NCBI GenBank assembly: GCA_022376925.1
Contig: JAIOJX010000002.1
Location: 134,426,831-134,490,830 of the forward strand
DNA: 64,000 nucleotides
Origin: Tragulus kanchil
Taxonomy: Eukaryota > Chordata > Mammalia > Artiodactyla > Tragulidae
Direction of reading: 5' to 3'
Shown here: piece by piece, positions 56,011 through 64,000 of the stretch
Layout: each line of letters opens with the position of its first letter
Numbering within the stretch: the first letter of the stretch is position 1
Notes under the pieces: model-generated
Seen by the model: only the letters and a program-made list of their open reading frames with translations
What the model was told of the DNA's origin: nothing
Databases searched by the model: none
Translations under genes and position numbers: made by a program

Positions 56011-57201
56011 GGAGCGCTTAAGACACAGAGAGGTTTGAGTCTGTTGGGATGTTTTTACCCCGAAAATGTGTGAACATTTTGGCAAATTTCTCCGTGGCCG
56101 GAGAGTTTGGGCAGTGATGGGATCTGAGTCAGTGAGCCGTACGTGATGATTCTTGGTCCCCATGTCAGGTCCCTTCTCCTGTGGGATTTCTGAGCTGAAA
56201 GCAGTGCATCTACGTCTCCCCAGTTTGGAACCGATCGCTGTATAAGATGAATGTTTTTCCCGATCGGAATGCAGTGCCCAAGGGTGGTTTGGAAATATGA
56301 ACTGTGCCTGTCATTCTGAGCTTGTGATGGCTTTGGGTATAATTTTTCCAAAATTGCTTATCATTTGTAAATGCAGCAAGAGCCTCTCTCTGCAGCCAGT
56401 CCTTCCTGATCAGGCATGCCCATCCCGCTTCCCCAGTGGGCTTTCTCCTAAGGCTAAGTAGAAGGCATGGGCTGTCTTGCTTAAAAAAAATACGTAGCTA
56501 ACTCCATGGGGGCGCCTGCTAGCTTGCCTGGGGGTGTCGGCATTTAGAGCCTGCTGGCTGCAATCTTGCTGTGCAGACTGGAAGTTGTGGGGTGTTTTTA
56601 TCTGCAGGAAACAGCTCGCAGCGGAAGGAGAGAGAGAGAGAGAGAGGATAGCTGAGGGAATTAGAAGAGGAGGAAGCCGTGGGAGAGAGATGTCTGATTT
56701 TAAAGACATCTCTGCCCGTCTCTTTGGAATGTGAAGCAGAAGTGAAACGAGAAGTTGGGTTGCTTCTGCCGGACCTTGCCAGGAGTCAGTCTGGTTGGGT
56801 TCCCCAGGCTTCAGACTGTAGTCCGAGCTTGCCTGGGTACCCCTCTCCCTTGAGTCTCTCTTGTAGAATGAACTGGTCGCAGCACCTGCTCTGAAGTCCT
56901 GAGGGGTCAGGGGGCCAGAAAGAAACCCTGCAGTGACTATTTCCCAGGATTGGAGGCTGCAGAACACTGGTCTGCACATACATTCTCTAAGCTCCCGTCC
57001 CTGGTGCAAAAAAAAAAAAAAAAAAAAAAACACACACAAAAAACTAAAAACCTGGGCTCTGTGTGTGTGTGTCTTGCTCATTGTAATTCTCAGGTCCTGG
57101 AGGTATACCTGGTACACAGTAGGCACTCAATAAATATTCATTGAAAAAGGGGAGCGCTTAAGACACAGAGAGGTTTGAGTCTGTTGGGATGTTTTTACCC
57201 C

Positions 57202-57599
57202 TGGTGAGAGGCTTGATTTTAACTCACAACCAGTTGTTCATTGGCTTTACAGAGCAGGGGGTGGCCTGGTGGTGGGGGTGGGGGTGCTGTGCACGGCTCT
57301 TATTTGTATGGACGATGTTCTGTCCTTTGCAAAACTTGGATTTCTCTGCGGATGAGGAAGAAGACTGAAGAGGCAGTGAGAAAATGGTTGCCTCTGCCTT
57401 TAAAAAAAAAAAAAAAGAACCTTTTTATTTTGGAGTAGTTTTAGATTCTCAGACAAGTGGCCAAGTTAATACACAAGAGGGCCTGTGTGCCCCTCGCCCC
57501 GGTCCCCTGATGCTAATCTTGGCGCAACTAGCACGTTTGCCACTAGATTTGGATGGTGATAATAGTAGCAGTGAAATGGTAATCATAGTTGTTCCATCG
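57202..57599. other. Unique sequence with poly-A tract
   Basis: Contains a G-rich stretch (57257-57290) and an A run (57402-57416). No gene was recognised. Confidence 0.35.
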
Positions 57600-57780
57600 T
57601 GAAGGTTAGTAATGAAGACAGCGCTTAGTGCCAGGCCCTGTTCTAAGCCTTTTCCCTGTAGGGGCTCTGTCCTGTGAGGTACAGTCATGTTTATCAAGGG
57701 GCCCATTTTACAGATGGCGAGGCTGAGGCAGAGCCGTTGGGCAGACAGGTCTTGCAGCTCACTTCTGGCTAGGATGAAAA
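57600..57780 (-). mobile_element. MIR SINE
   Basis: Antisense MIR: 'ccaggccctgttctaagcc', 'gtgaggtacagtcatgttt', 'ggggcccattttacagatg', 'gcgaggctgaggcagagcc'. Confidence 0.75.
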
Positions 57781-57896
57781 CTGAACGTCTCTGGCTGCAG
57801 ACTCACTCTCCACCATTATTTTCTACACAATAATGATAATAGCGTCTTTGGCTGTGGATATGCTCAGGAACTAGCCTTAAAATTTGACATGCATTC

Positions 57897-58290
57897 TTTC
57901 TTTCTTTTTTTTTTTTTTTTAAATTGGAGTATAATGACTTTACAATGTTGTGCTGGTTTCTCCTGTACAAGGTGAATCAGCTATAAATATATCGCTTCCC
58001 TCCTGAGCCTCCCTGCCAGCCCCCAGTCCCACCCCTCTAGGTCATTGGAGAGCACCGAGCTCAGCTCACTGAGTTATACGGCAGCTTCCCACTACCTGTC
58101 TGTTTTATACATGGTCGTGTGTAGGTCACACCTCATCTCCCAGCTCCTCCTGTCCTCTCTTTCCTCTCCTTGTGTCCACAAGTCTGTTCCCTGAGTCTCT
58201 CTTCCTGCTCAGAAAATAGGTTCGTCTGTGCCAGTTTTCTAGATTCCACATATATGTGTTAATGCACGATATGTGTTTTTCTCTTCCTCT
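57897..58290 (-). mobile_element. Ruminant-type L1 3' end
   Basis: Antisense ruminant L1 3' UTR: 'aaattggagtataatgact', 'cctgtacaaggtgaatcag', 'cacccctctaggtcattgg', 'gagcaccgagctcagctca', 'ctagattccacatatatgt'. A T run at 57908-57919 is the complement of the poly-A tail. About 400 bp remain. Confidence 0.85.
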
Positions 58291-58818
58291 TCCTCAGAGC
58301 ACGGAGTTTATTTTCCTGCTTAGGAGAAAGATACATGACCTTACTGGTATTGCCACTTCATTCCTCTCCCATCAGCAGCAAAGCTACTCCAAACTTGGTC
58401 AGAATATGAACAGAGTATCTTAATTTTGTGAGTTAAAAAGCACAACACTTGAATTAACCAGCAGGCATGCGCCGTGAGACCGTAAGAGGCTCAGATGCTC
58501 CTGTCTTAGATCTTGTAGGTAGCTAGCTGCCAGGGGACATTAGTACACAAGCCAAGTGTGGTCTGTGGGTTTTGGATCAGGAGGAGGAGATGCAGCAGGG
58601 CTTGGGTGGCTGTAGAAGGGTTCTGAGGGCTGGGGCTGGGGCTCAGCTTGAACTCATTTTCTGCCCAGGGGCTCTGCAGCACGTGGGTCCCTCTGCCTGG
58701 AATATTTTGCAGATGCTGGGCCCTTGCTTCGCGGTCTCAGCTTTCAGGGTGCCCCCAGCTCTGATGGCCTCTCCTCAGACACGCCTCCTTTGCTGGCACG
58801 GTGTCCACAATTCCCTCT
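58291..58818. other. Unique sequence, no gene recognised
   Basis: No repeat was recognised. A 120-codon plus-strand frame (58572-58934) crosses into the following SINE and is not supported as a gene. Confidence 0.4.
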
Positions 58819-59107
58819 GGGCTTCTCTGGTTGTCCCGTGGTTAAGAATCTGCTTGCCCATACAGGGGACATGGGTTCGATCTCTGTTCTGGGAAGATCC
58901 CGCATGCCACAGAGGAAATAACCCCGTGCACTGAGCCTATGTCCTAGAACTGTTGAACCCTGCATGCCTAGAGCCTGTGCTCTGCAACCAGCGAATGAGA
59001 ACCCAGCGCACCACCCCAAAGAATCATCCGTCCTCACCCCAACTAGAGAAAACTTGCGTGTAGCAACGAACCTCACCACAGTCAAACAATAAAATAAATA
59101 ACATTTA
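58819..59107 (+). mobile_element. CHR-2-like SINE
   Basis: Plus strand: 'cccgtggttaagaatctgc', 'atgggttcgatctctgttc', 'gggaagatcccgcatgcca', then repeated 'gcctgtgctctgcaaccag' modules and an AATAAA-rich tail at 59088-59107. A truncated second copy is at 60012-60210 (D20). Confidence 0.85.
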
Positions 59108-59237
59108 AAAACAAATTCCTCCTGCACATTCACTGGACCATAAGCTTCACGATGTCAAGGATCTGCTTGTCATCTTCCCCGCTGCATTTACTGCTTAGAC
59201 CAATGCTAGGTGCATATGAGGCCCTTGTTGTGTATTC

Positions 59238-59456
59238 GTTGGGCTCCCCTGGTGGCTCAGATGGTAAAGAATCTGCCTGCCTTGCAGGAGACCTGGGTTC
59301 GATCCCTGGGTCGGGAAGATTCCCTGGAGAAGGGCATGGCAGCCCACTCCAGTATTCTTATCTAGAGAATCCCCATGGACAGAGGAGCCTGGCAGGCGAC
59401 AGTCCATAGGGTTGTGCAGAGCCAGACACGACTGAAGCCCCTGAGCAGCAGCAGCA
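59238..59456 (+). mobile_element. Bov-tA SINE
   Basis: Plus strand, close to consensus: 'ctggtggctcagatggtaa', 'gacctgggttcgatccctg', 'ggagaagggcatggcagcc', 'ccagacacgactgaagccc'. A short (AGC)n tail follows. Confidence 0.93.
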
Positions 59457-59649
59457 TGTGTTTGTTGGCCAAATGAATGATGGTTTGTTTCCAGTCCTTA
59501 TTTGTCCTGAAACTCAGCACTTCTGCCACTAGCTTGTCTGTCCTGTGGAGGGTCAGATACCTCCACAGACGGAAAGCCTGGTGAAGCCAGGAGTGTGTCG
59601 GACTCGTTCACCCCCCCAGTGCCTACAATAGGCCTGGCCCGTAGTGAAG

Positions 59650-59812
59650 GATGTGTGGGCTCTGGGGTCAGGTTATCTGGGTTCAAATCTTCTGCTTATA
59701 AACTGTGTGCTCTTTATTGGTAACTGAGTCCCTCTGTGCCTCGGTTTCCACAGGTGTACAAAGGGGGTAATACTAGCATCTGTCTCATGGGGTTGCTGAG
59801 CTAATTCAATGA
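59650..59812 (+). mobile_element. MIR SINE, interrupted by BovB
   Basis: MIR order: 'gggctctggggtcaggtta', 'tctgggttcaaatcttctg', 'gcctcggtttccacaggtg', 'atggggttgctgagctaat'. It is cut by the following antisense BovB piece. The missing MIR tail appears on the far side of BovB at about 61335-61415. Confidence 0.82.
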
Positions 59813-59979
59813 GTTCAGTCACTCAGTCATGTCCGACTCTTTGAGATCCCATGGATGCCAGGTTTCCCTGTCTGTTACTGTCTCCCAGAGCTTTCTCAAA
59901 CTCATGTCCATTGACACAGTGATACCACCCAACCATCTCATCGTCTGTAGTTCCCTCCTCCTTCTGCCTTCTATTTTTC
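59813..59979 (-). mobile_element. BovB: BovB LINE 3' end, truncated copy
   Basis: Antisense BovB start: 'agttcagtcactcagtcat', 'ctttctcaaactcatgtcc', 'ccaaccatctcatcgtctg'. It stops at the D20 boundary. The full version is at 60916-61320. Confidence 0.88.
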
Positions 59980-60340
59980 TCAGCAAACTGAAGGGCGGTT
60001 TTTTAAATGATCCACAGAGGAAATAACCCGTGCACTGAGCTTTGTCCGAGAACTGTTGAACCCTGCATGCCTAGAGCCTGTGCTCTGCAACCAGCGAATG
60101 AGAACCCAGCGCACCACCCCAAAGAATCATCCGTCCTCACCCCAACTAGAGAAAACTTGCGTGTAGCAACGAACCTCACCACAGTCAAACAATAAAATAA
60201 ATAACATTTAAAAACAAATTCCTCCTGCACATTCACTGGACCATAAGCTTCACGATGTCAAGGATCTGCTTGTCATCTTCCCCGCTGCATTTACTGCTTA
60301 GACCAATGCTAGGTGCATATGAGGCCCTTGTTGTGTATTC

Positions 60341-60560
60341 GTTGGGCTCCCCTGGTGGCTCAGATGGTAAAGAATCTGCCTGCCTTGCAGGAGACCTGGG
60401 TTCGATCCCTGGGTCGGGAAGATTCCCTGGAGAAGGGCATGGCAGCCCACTCCAGTATTCTTATCTAGAGAATCCCCATGGACAGAGGAGCCTGGCAGGC
60501 GACAGTCCATAGGGTTGTGCAGAGCCAGACACGACTGAAGCCCCTGAGCAGCAGCAGCAT
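60341..60560 (+). mobile_element. Bov-tA SINE, second copy within D20
   Basis: Same element as at 59238-59456. Confidence 0.93.
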
Positions 60561-60752
60561 GTGTTTGTTGGCCAAATGAATGATGGTTTTTTTCCCAGTC
60601 CTTATTTGTCCTGAAACTCAGCACTTCTGCCACTAGCTTGTCTGTCCTGTGGAGGGTCAGATACCTCCACAGACGGAAAGCCTGGTGAAGCCAGGAGTGT
60701 GTCGGACTCGTTCACCCCCCCAGTGCCTACAATAGGCCTGGCCCGTAGTGAA

Positions 60753-61415
60753 GGATGTGTGGGCTCTGGGGTCAGGTTATCTGGGTTCAAATCTTCTGCT
60801 TATAAACTGTGTGCTCTTTATTGGTAACTGAGTCCCTCTGTGCCTCGGTTTCCACAGGTGTACAAAGGGGGTAATACTAGCATCTGTCTCATGGGGTTGC
60901 TGAGCTAATTCAATGAGTTCAGTCACTCAGTCATGTCCGACTCTTTGAGATCCCATGGATGCCAGGTTTCCCTGTCTGTTACTGTCTCCCAGAGCTTTCT
61001 CAAACTCATGTCCATTGACACAGTGATACCACCCAACCATCTCATCGTCTGTAGTTCCCTCCTCCTTCTGCCTTCTATTTTTTCCAGCATCAGGGTCCTT
61101 TGTAATGAATTGTCTCTTTGCATTAGGTGGACACAGTATTGGAGCTTCAGCTTCAGCATCAGCCCTTCCAGTGAATATTCAGGGTTAATTTCCTTTAGGA
61201 TTGACCGGTTTGATCTCCTTGGGATCCGAGGGACTCTCAAGAGTCTTCTCCAACACTGCAGTTCAAAGGTATCAATTCTTCGGCACTCAGATTCTTCATG
61301 GTTCAACTCTCACATCCACTAAATGTTAATATTAAATGAATTAATATGGGTTAAAATACTCAGAAGAGGGCCTAGCATATAGCGAGTGTTTCATACCTAT
61401 CAGTTGTTGTTAGTA
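60753..61415 (+). mobile_element. MIR split by BovB insertion
   Basis: The MIR body at 60753-60915 and its tail at about 61335-61415 ('agaagagggcctagcatat', 'agcgagtgtttcatacc') flank an antisense BovB. The MIR is the older host element. The tail is repeated at about 62435-62515 by D21. Confidence 0.78.
60916..61320 (-). mobile_element. BovB: BovB LINE 3' end inserted in MIR
   Basis: The minus strand still encodes a long piece of the BovB C-terminal ORF (60923-61306, 127 codons). It carries the conserved ELQCWRRLLRVPRIPRRSNR-like and LEKIEGRRRRELQTMRWLGG segments and a SMDMSLRKLWE motif. It ends with 'atcaattcttcggcactca' on the plus strand and is 5' truncated. Confidence 0.92.
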
Positions 61416-62102
61416 CTCACAATATGTTTGGGATATGAAGGTTGGGGAACCTTCACTTAAAAGGCACTTTCTCTCCTTAAATGATAAAATCTCCCCTAAC
61501 AAAGAAGGGGGAACAGATGGAGATAATCTGAGAGGCCTCAAAGATCCTTAAAGCCAGGCTGTTGAAGAAAGGCAACATCTTCCGTCTCTCTCTTCTCTTG
61601 AAGACGGTTAGTTTCTAGCTTGCCTGGTGCTTCTTTCCCCTTCGGTTTTCTACAATTTGTTTCTTTGCACTGGGCCTGTTTTTTCTTTTCTTTTTTCTTT
61701 TTAAATAGCACAGCTTGGAATCCTGCTTGCTAACTTGCTGCCTGGGTGTGGGACAACGCGGAACACTTCCATTTAGAGAAGTAGCCGGTCCTGGAATGCG
61801 GGTGCAGGGCTGCCAGATGGACTCCAGGGCCCAGCTGCCCAGGAATGCACTGGGCAGCTTGGGCAGAGTGGGGCTTCGTGTCTGTGAAACTTCTCCTCGC
61901 TTCTTATTCCTTCATCTCTATTTGCAAAATAAAATAAAACACATGCCTGATTATATTTCCAAACAGTGCAGTGCTTTTCCACATATATTCACATGAAGAA
62001 AGCCTCCCTTTGTCCTGGTTGCCTCGTTCCTCCCTCACTTCTAAAGTAGTGTTGCCTAGACAGCATGATGCCCAGTGAAATCTGAAGTTGGGATAAACAA
62101 AG
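61416..62102. other. Unique sequence, no gene recognised
   Basis: No repeat family was recognised beyond a T/C-rich stretch at 61679-61702. Repeated at 62516-63208. A 93-codon plus-strand frame (61715-61996, again at 62815-63096) is identical in both copies but has no recognisable domain. Confidence 0.4.
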
Positions 62103-62420
62103 AACTCATGTCCATTGACACAGTGATACCACCCAACCATCTCATCGTCTGTAGTTCCCTCCTCCTTCTGCCTTCTATTTTTTCCAGCATCAGGGTCCTT
62201 TGTAATGAATTGTCTCTTTGCATTAGGTGGACACAGTATTGGAGCTTCAGCTTCAGCATCAGCCCTTCCAGTGAATATTCAGGGTTAATTTCCTTTAGGA
62301 TTGACCGGTTTGATCTCCTTGGGATCCGAGGGACTCTCAAGAGTCTTCTCCAACACTGCAGTTCAAAGGTATCAATTCTTCGGCACTCAGATTCTTCATG
62401 GTTCAACTCTCACATCCACT
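62103..62420 (-). mobile_element. BovB: BovB 3' end, second copy within D21
   Basis: Same element as at 61003-61320. Confidence 0.9.
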
Positions 62421-63280
62421 AAATGTTAATATTAAATGAATTAATATGGGTTAAAATACTCAGAAGAGGGCCTAGCATATAGCGAGTGTTTCATACCTAT
62501 CAGTTGTTGTTAGTACTCACAATATGTTTGGGATATGAAGGTTGGGGAACCTTCACTTAAAAGGCACTTTCTCTCCTTAAATGATAAAATCTCCCCTAAC
62601 AAAGAAGGGGGAACAGATGGAGATAATCTGAGAGGCCTCAAAGATCCTTAAAGCCAGGCTGTTGAAGAAAGGCAACATCTTCCGTCTCTCTCTTCTCTTG
62701 AAGACGGTTAGTTTCTAGCTTGCCTGGTGCTTCTTTCCCCTTCGGTTTTCTACAATTTGTTTCTTTGCACTGGGCCTGTTTTTTCTTTTCTTTTTTCTTT
62801 TTAAATAGCACAGCTTGGAATCCTGCTTGCTAACTTGCTGCCTGGGTGTGGGACAACGCGGAACACTTCCATTTAGAGAAGTAGCCGGTCCTGGAATGCG
62901 GGTGCAGGGCTGCCAGATGGACTCCAGGGCCCAGCTGCCCAGGAATGCACTGGGCAGCTTGGGCAGAGTGGGGCTTCGTGTCTGTGAAACTTCTCCTCGC
63001 TTCTTATTCCTTCATCTCTATTTGCAAAATAAAATAAAACACATGCCTGATTATATTTCCAAACAGTGCAGTGCTTTTCCACATATATTCACATGAAGAA
63101 AGCCTCCCTTTTGTCCTGGTTGCCTCGTTCCCCTCCCCTCACTTCTAAAGTAGTGTTGCCTAGACAGCATGATGCCCAGTGAAATCTGAAGTTGGGATAA
63201 ACAAAGAATAACTTTGTATAAGTATGTCCCTAATATTGCATAGGACAAACTTTTTTAAAAAATTTATTTTTAAAACTTTT

Positions 63281-63652
63281 TTGGAGAAGGAAATGGCCAC
63301 CCACTCCAGTATTCTTGTCTGGAGAATCCCCTAAACAGAGGAACCCGGCAGGGCTCTACTCCACGGAGTCACAAACACGACTAAGCCCCTGAGCACATAT
63401 ACCCACATGAACTCATACCATCTGTGTCAGTCCTCAAAAAAAACAAAACCCTTTTTGTCTTGCATTGGTGTATAAATCTGCCTGCAATGCAGGAGACCCC
63501 AGTTTGATCCCTGAGTTGAGAAGATCCCCTGGAGGAGGGCATGGCCACCCACTCAGGTAGTCTTGCCAGGAGAATTCCGTGGGAGCCTGGCGGGCTACAG
63601 TTCATGGGGTCTCAAAGTGTCAGACACAACTGAGCGACTAATACTTTTGCTT
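63281..63652 (+). mobile_element. Bov-A dimer SINE
   Basis: The first Bov-A unit (63281-63400) has 'ggagaaggaaatggccacc' and 'cactccagtattcttgtct'. After an A-rich linker, a tRNA-headed unit (63460-63652) has 'ctgcctgcaatgcaggaga', 'ctggaggagggcatggcca' and 'cacaactgagcgactaata'. Confidence 0.85.
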
Positions 63653-63654
63653 TC

Positions 63655-63855
63655 ACTTCACATAACTGATTAACAAGGTTGTGATAGTTTCAGGTGAACA
63701 GCGAAAGGACTCAGCCATACACACCCATGTATCCATTCTCCCTTCAAATCCCCTCCCATCCAGGCTGCCACATAACATTGAGCAGAGTTCCATGTGCTGT
63801 ACAGTAGGTCCTTGTTGGTGATCCTTGTTAAATATAGCTATGTGTACATGTAGGA
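63655..63855 (-). mobile_element. L1 3' region fragment
   Basis: Antisense L1 3' end: 'gttgtgatagtttcaggtg', 'aacagcgaaaggactcagc', 'catacacacccatgtatcc', 'catgtgctgtacagtaggt', 'ccttgttggtgatcc'. Confidence 0.8.
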
Positions 63856-64000
63856 CAAACTTTTTATTTGCCAAGTTTGACAACCCAGAGCCTCCCCTGT
63901 TATCAGTTTCCTGTGTTTCTTTCTAGTAATTTTCCAGGCTTGTGTAACCCACACAGACTTAGGTGGACTCACTGTGGGGGTAATTCCCAGCAACTGGAAC
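63856..64000. other. Unique sequence at window end
   Basis: No feature was recognised. Confidence 0.3.

Larger units (their letters stand above)
54948..57201. repeat. Direct duplication D19 (54948-56060 / 56086-57201)
   Basis: Copies of about 1.11 kb with 25 bp of filler (56061-56085). Differences noticed are one G ('catggggcgcc' against 'catgggggcgcc') and poly-A length. Confidence 0.96.
58907..61083. repeat. Direct duplication D20 (58907-59979 / 60012-61083)
   Basis: Copies of about 1.07 kb with 32 bp of filler (59980-60011). The first ~45 bp of copy 2 are degraded ('gagctttgtccgagaactg' against 'gagcctatgtcctagaact'). The 61003-61083 part is also in D21. Confidence 0.95.
61003..63208. 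repeat. Direct duplication D21 (61003-62102 / 62103-63208)
   Basis: The copies abut. Copy 2 begins inside BovB, so it carries only 62103-62420 of that element. Differences are indels near the end of copy 1 ('cgttcctccctcacttc' against 'cgttcccctcccctcactt'). Confidence 0.96.

Noticed and set aside
56410..57126. 238-codon minus-strand open frame, the second longest in the window
   Set aside because: It starts in a poly-T run, contains homopolymer and GA-tract translations, and in the other copy (55343-55897) is broken by a one-base homopolymer difference. No domain was recognised.

Overview
This window looks like ordinary non-coding nuclear DNA from a ruminant (Artiodactyla). The evidence is its interspersed repeats: tRNA-derived CHR-type SINEs, Bov-tA/Bov-A SINEs, the BovB (RTE) LINE, ruminant-type L1 3' ends, and older mammalian MIR, L2-like and MLT1-like elements. 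I found no convincing protein-coding exon, tRNA, rRNA, ncRNA gene, CRISPR array or CpG island. Open frames of 60-240 codons occur on both strands but fall inside SINEs, LINE remnants, a CCAT tract or unique DNA with no recognisable domain. A tRNA-derived SINE with a distinctive 3' extension is abundant here, and I do not recognise it as a common cattle family. This hints at a ruminant lineage outside the well-studied bovids, but the species cannot be fixed from the sequence.

The dominant structure is a ladder of 21 direct duplications, each about 1.05-1.18 kb. They lie head to tail, either abutting or separated by up to about 55 bp of filler. Pairs (copy 1; copy 2) are: D1 773-1877;1922-3029. 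D2 3533-4616;4634-5719. D3 5365-6491;6503-7628. D4 7402-8517;8518-9634. D5 11433-12505;12519-13593. D6 15803-16903;16904-18005. D7 19021-20062;20101-21145. D8 21972-23100;23101-24217. D9 25972-27130;27131-28282. D10 28371-29471;29472-30576. D11 31032-32134;32135-33240. D12 33151-34241;34254-35346. D13 35290-36400;36422-37528. D14 40339-41454;41455-42576. D15 43272-44317;44335-45381. D16 45203-46383;46384-47567. D17 49657-50727;50761-51841. D18 52815-53877;53933-54985. D19 54948-56060;56086-57201. D20 58907-59979;60012-61083. D21 61003-62102;62103-63208. About 23 kb of the 64 kb is therefore second copy, and the underlying locus is probably about 41 kb.

The best explanation is an assembly artefact: short contigs (about 2-5 kb) laid end to end with their ~1.1 kb overlaps left untrimmed. 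Copy length is uniform, duplication is indifferent to content, mismatches cluster at contig ends, and stretches appear three times exactly where the implied contig is shorter than two overlaps. Elements inside a second copy should not be counted as independent insertions.

Layout: 0-10 kb holds BovB interrupted by a young SINE, a CHR SINE, an MLT1-like LTR, Bov-tA SINEs and an ERV LTR-like segment. 10-25 kb is SINE-rich (Bov-tA, CHR, the young SINE) with MIR, an L1 3' end and an L2-like element. 25-35 kb has MIRs, short CHR SINEs and a 390-bp CCAT array. 35-38 kb is an L1 3' end on the minus strand. 39.16-40.33 kb is the longest repeat-poor block. 40-64 kb has BovB, Bov-tA, L2-like, MIR, a second LTR-like segment and L1 remnants.
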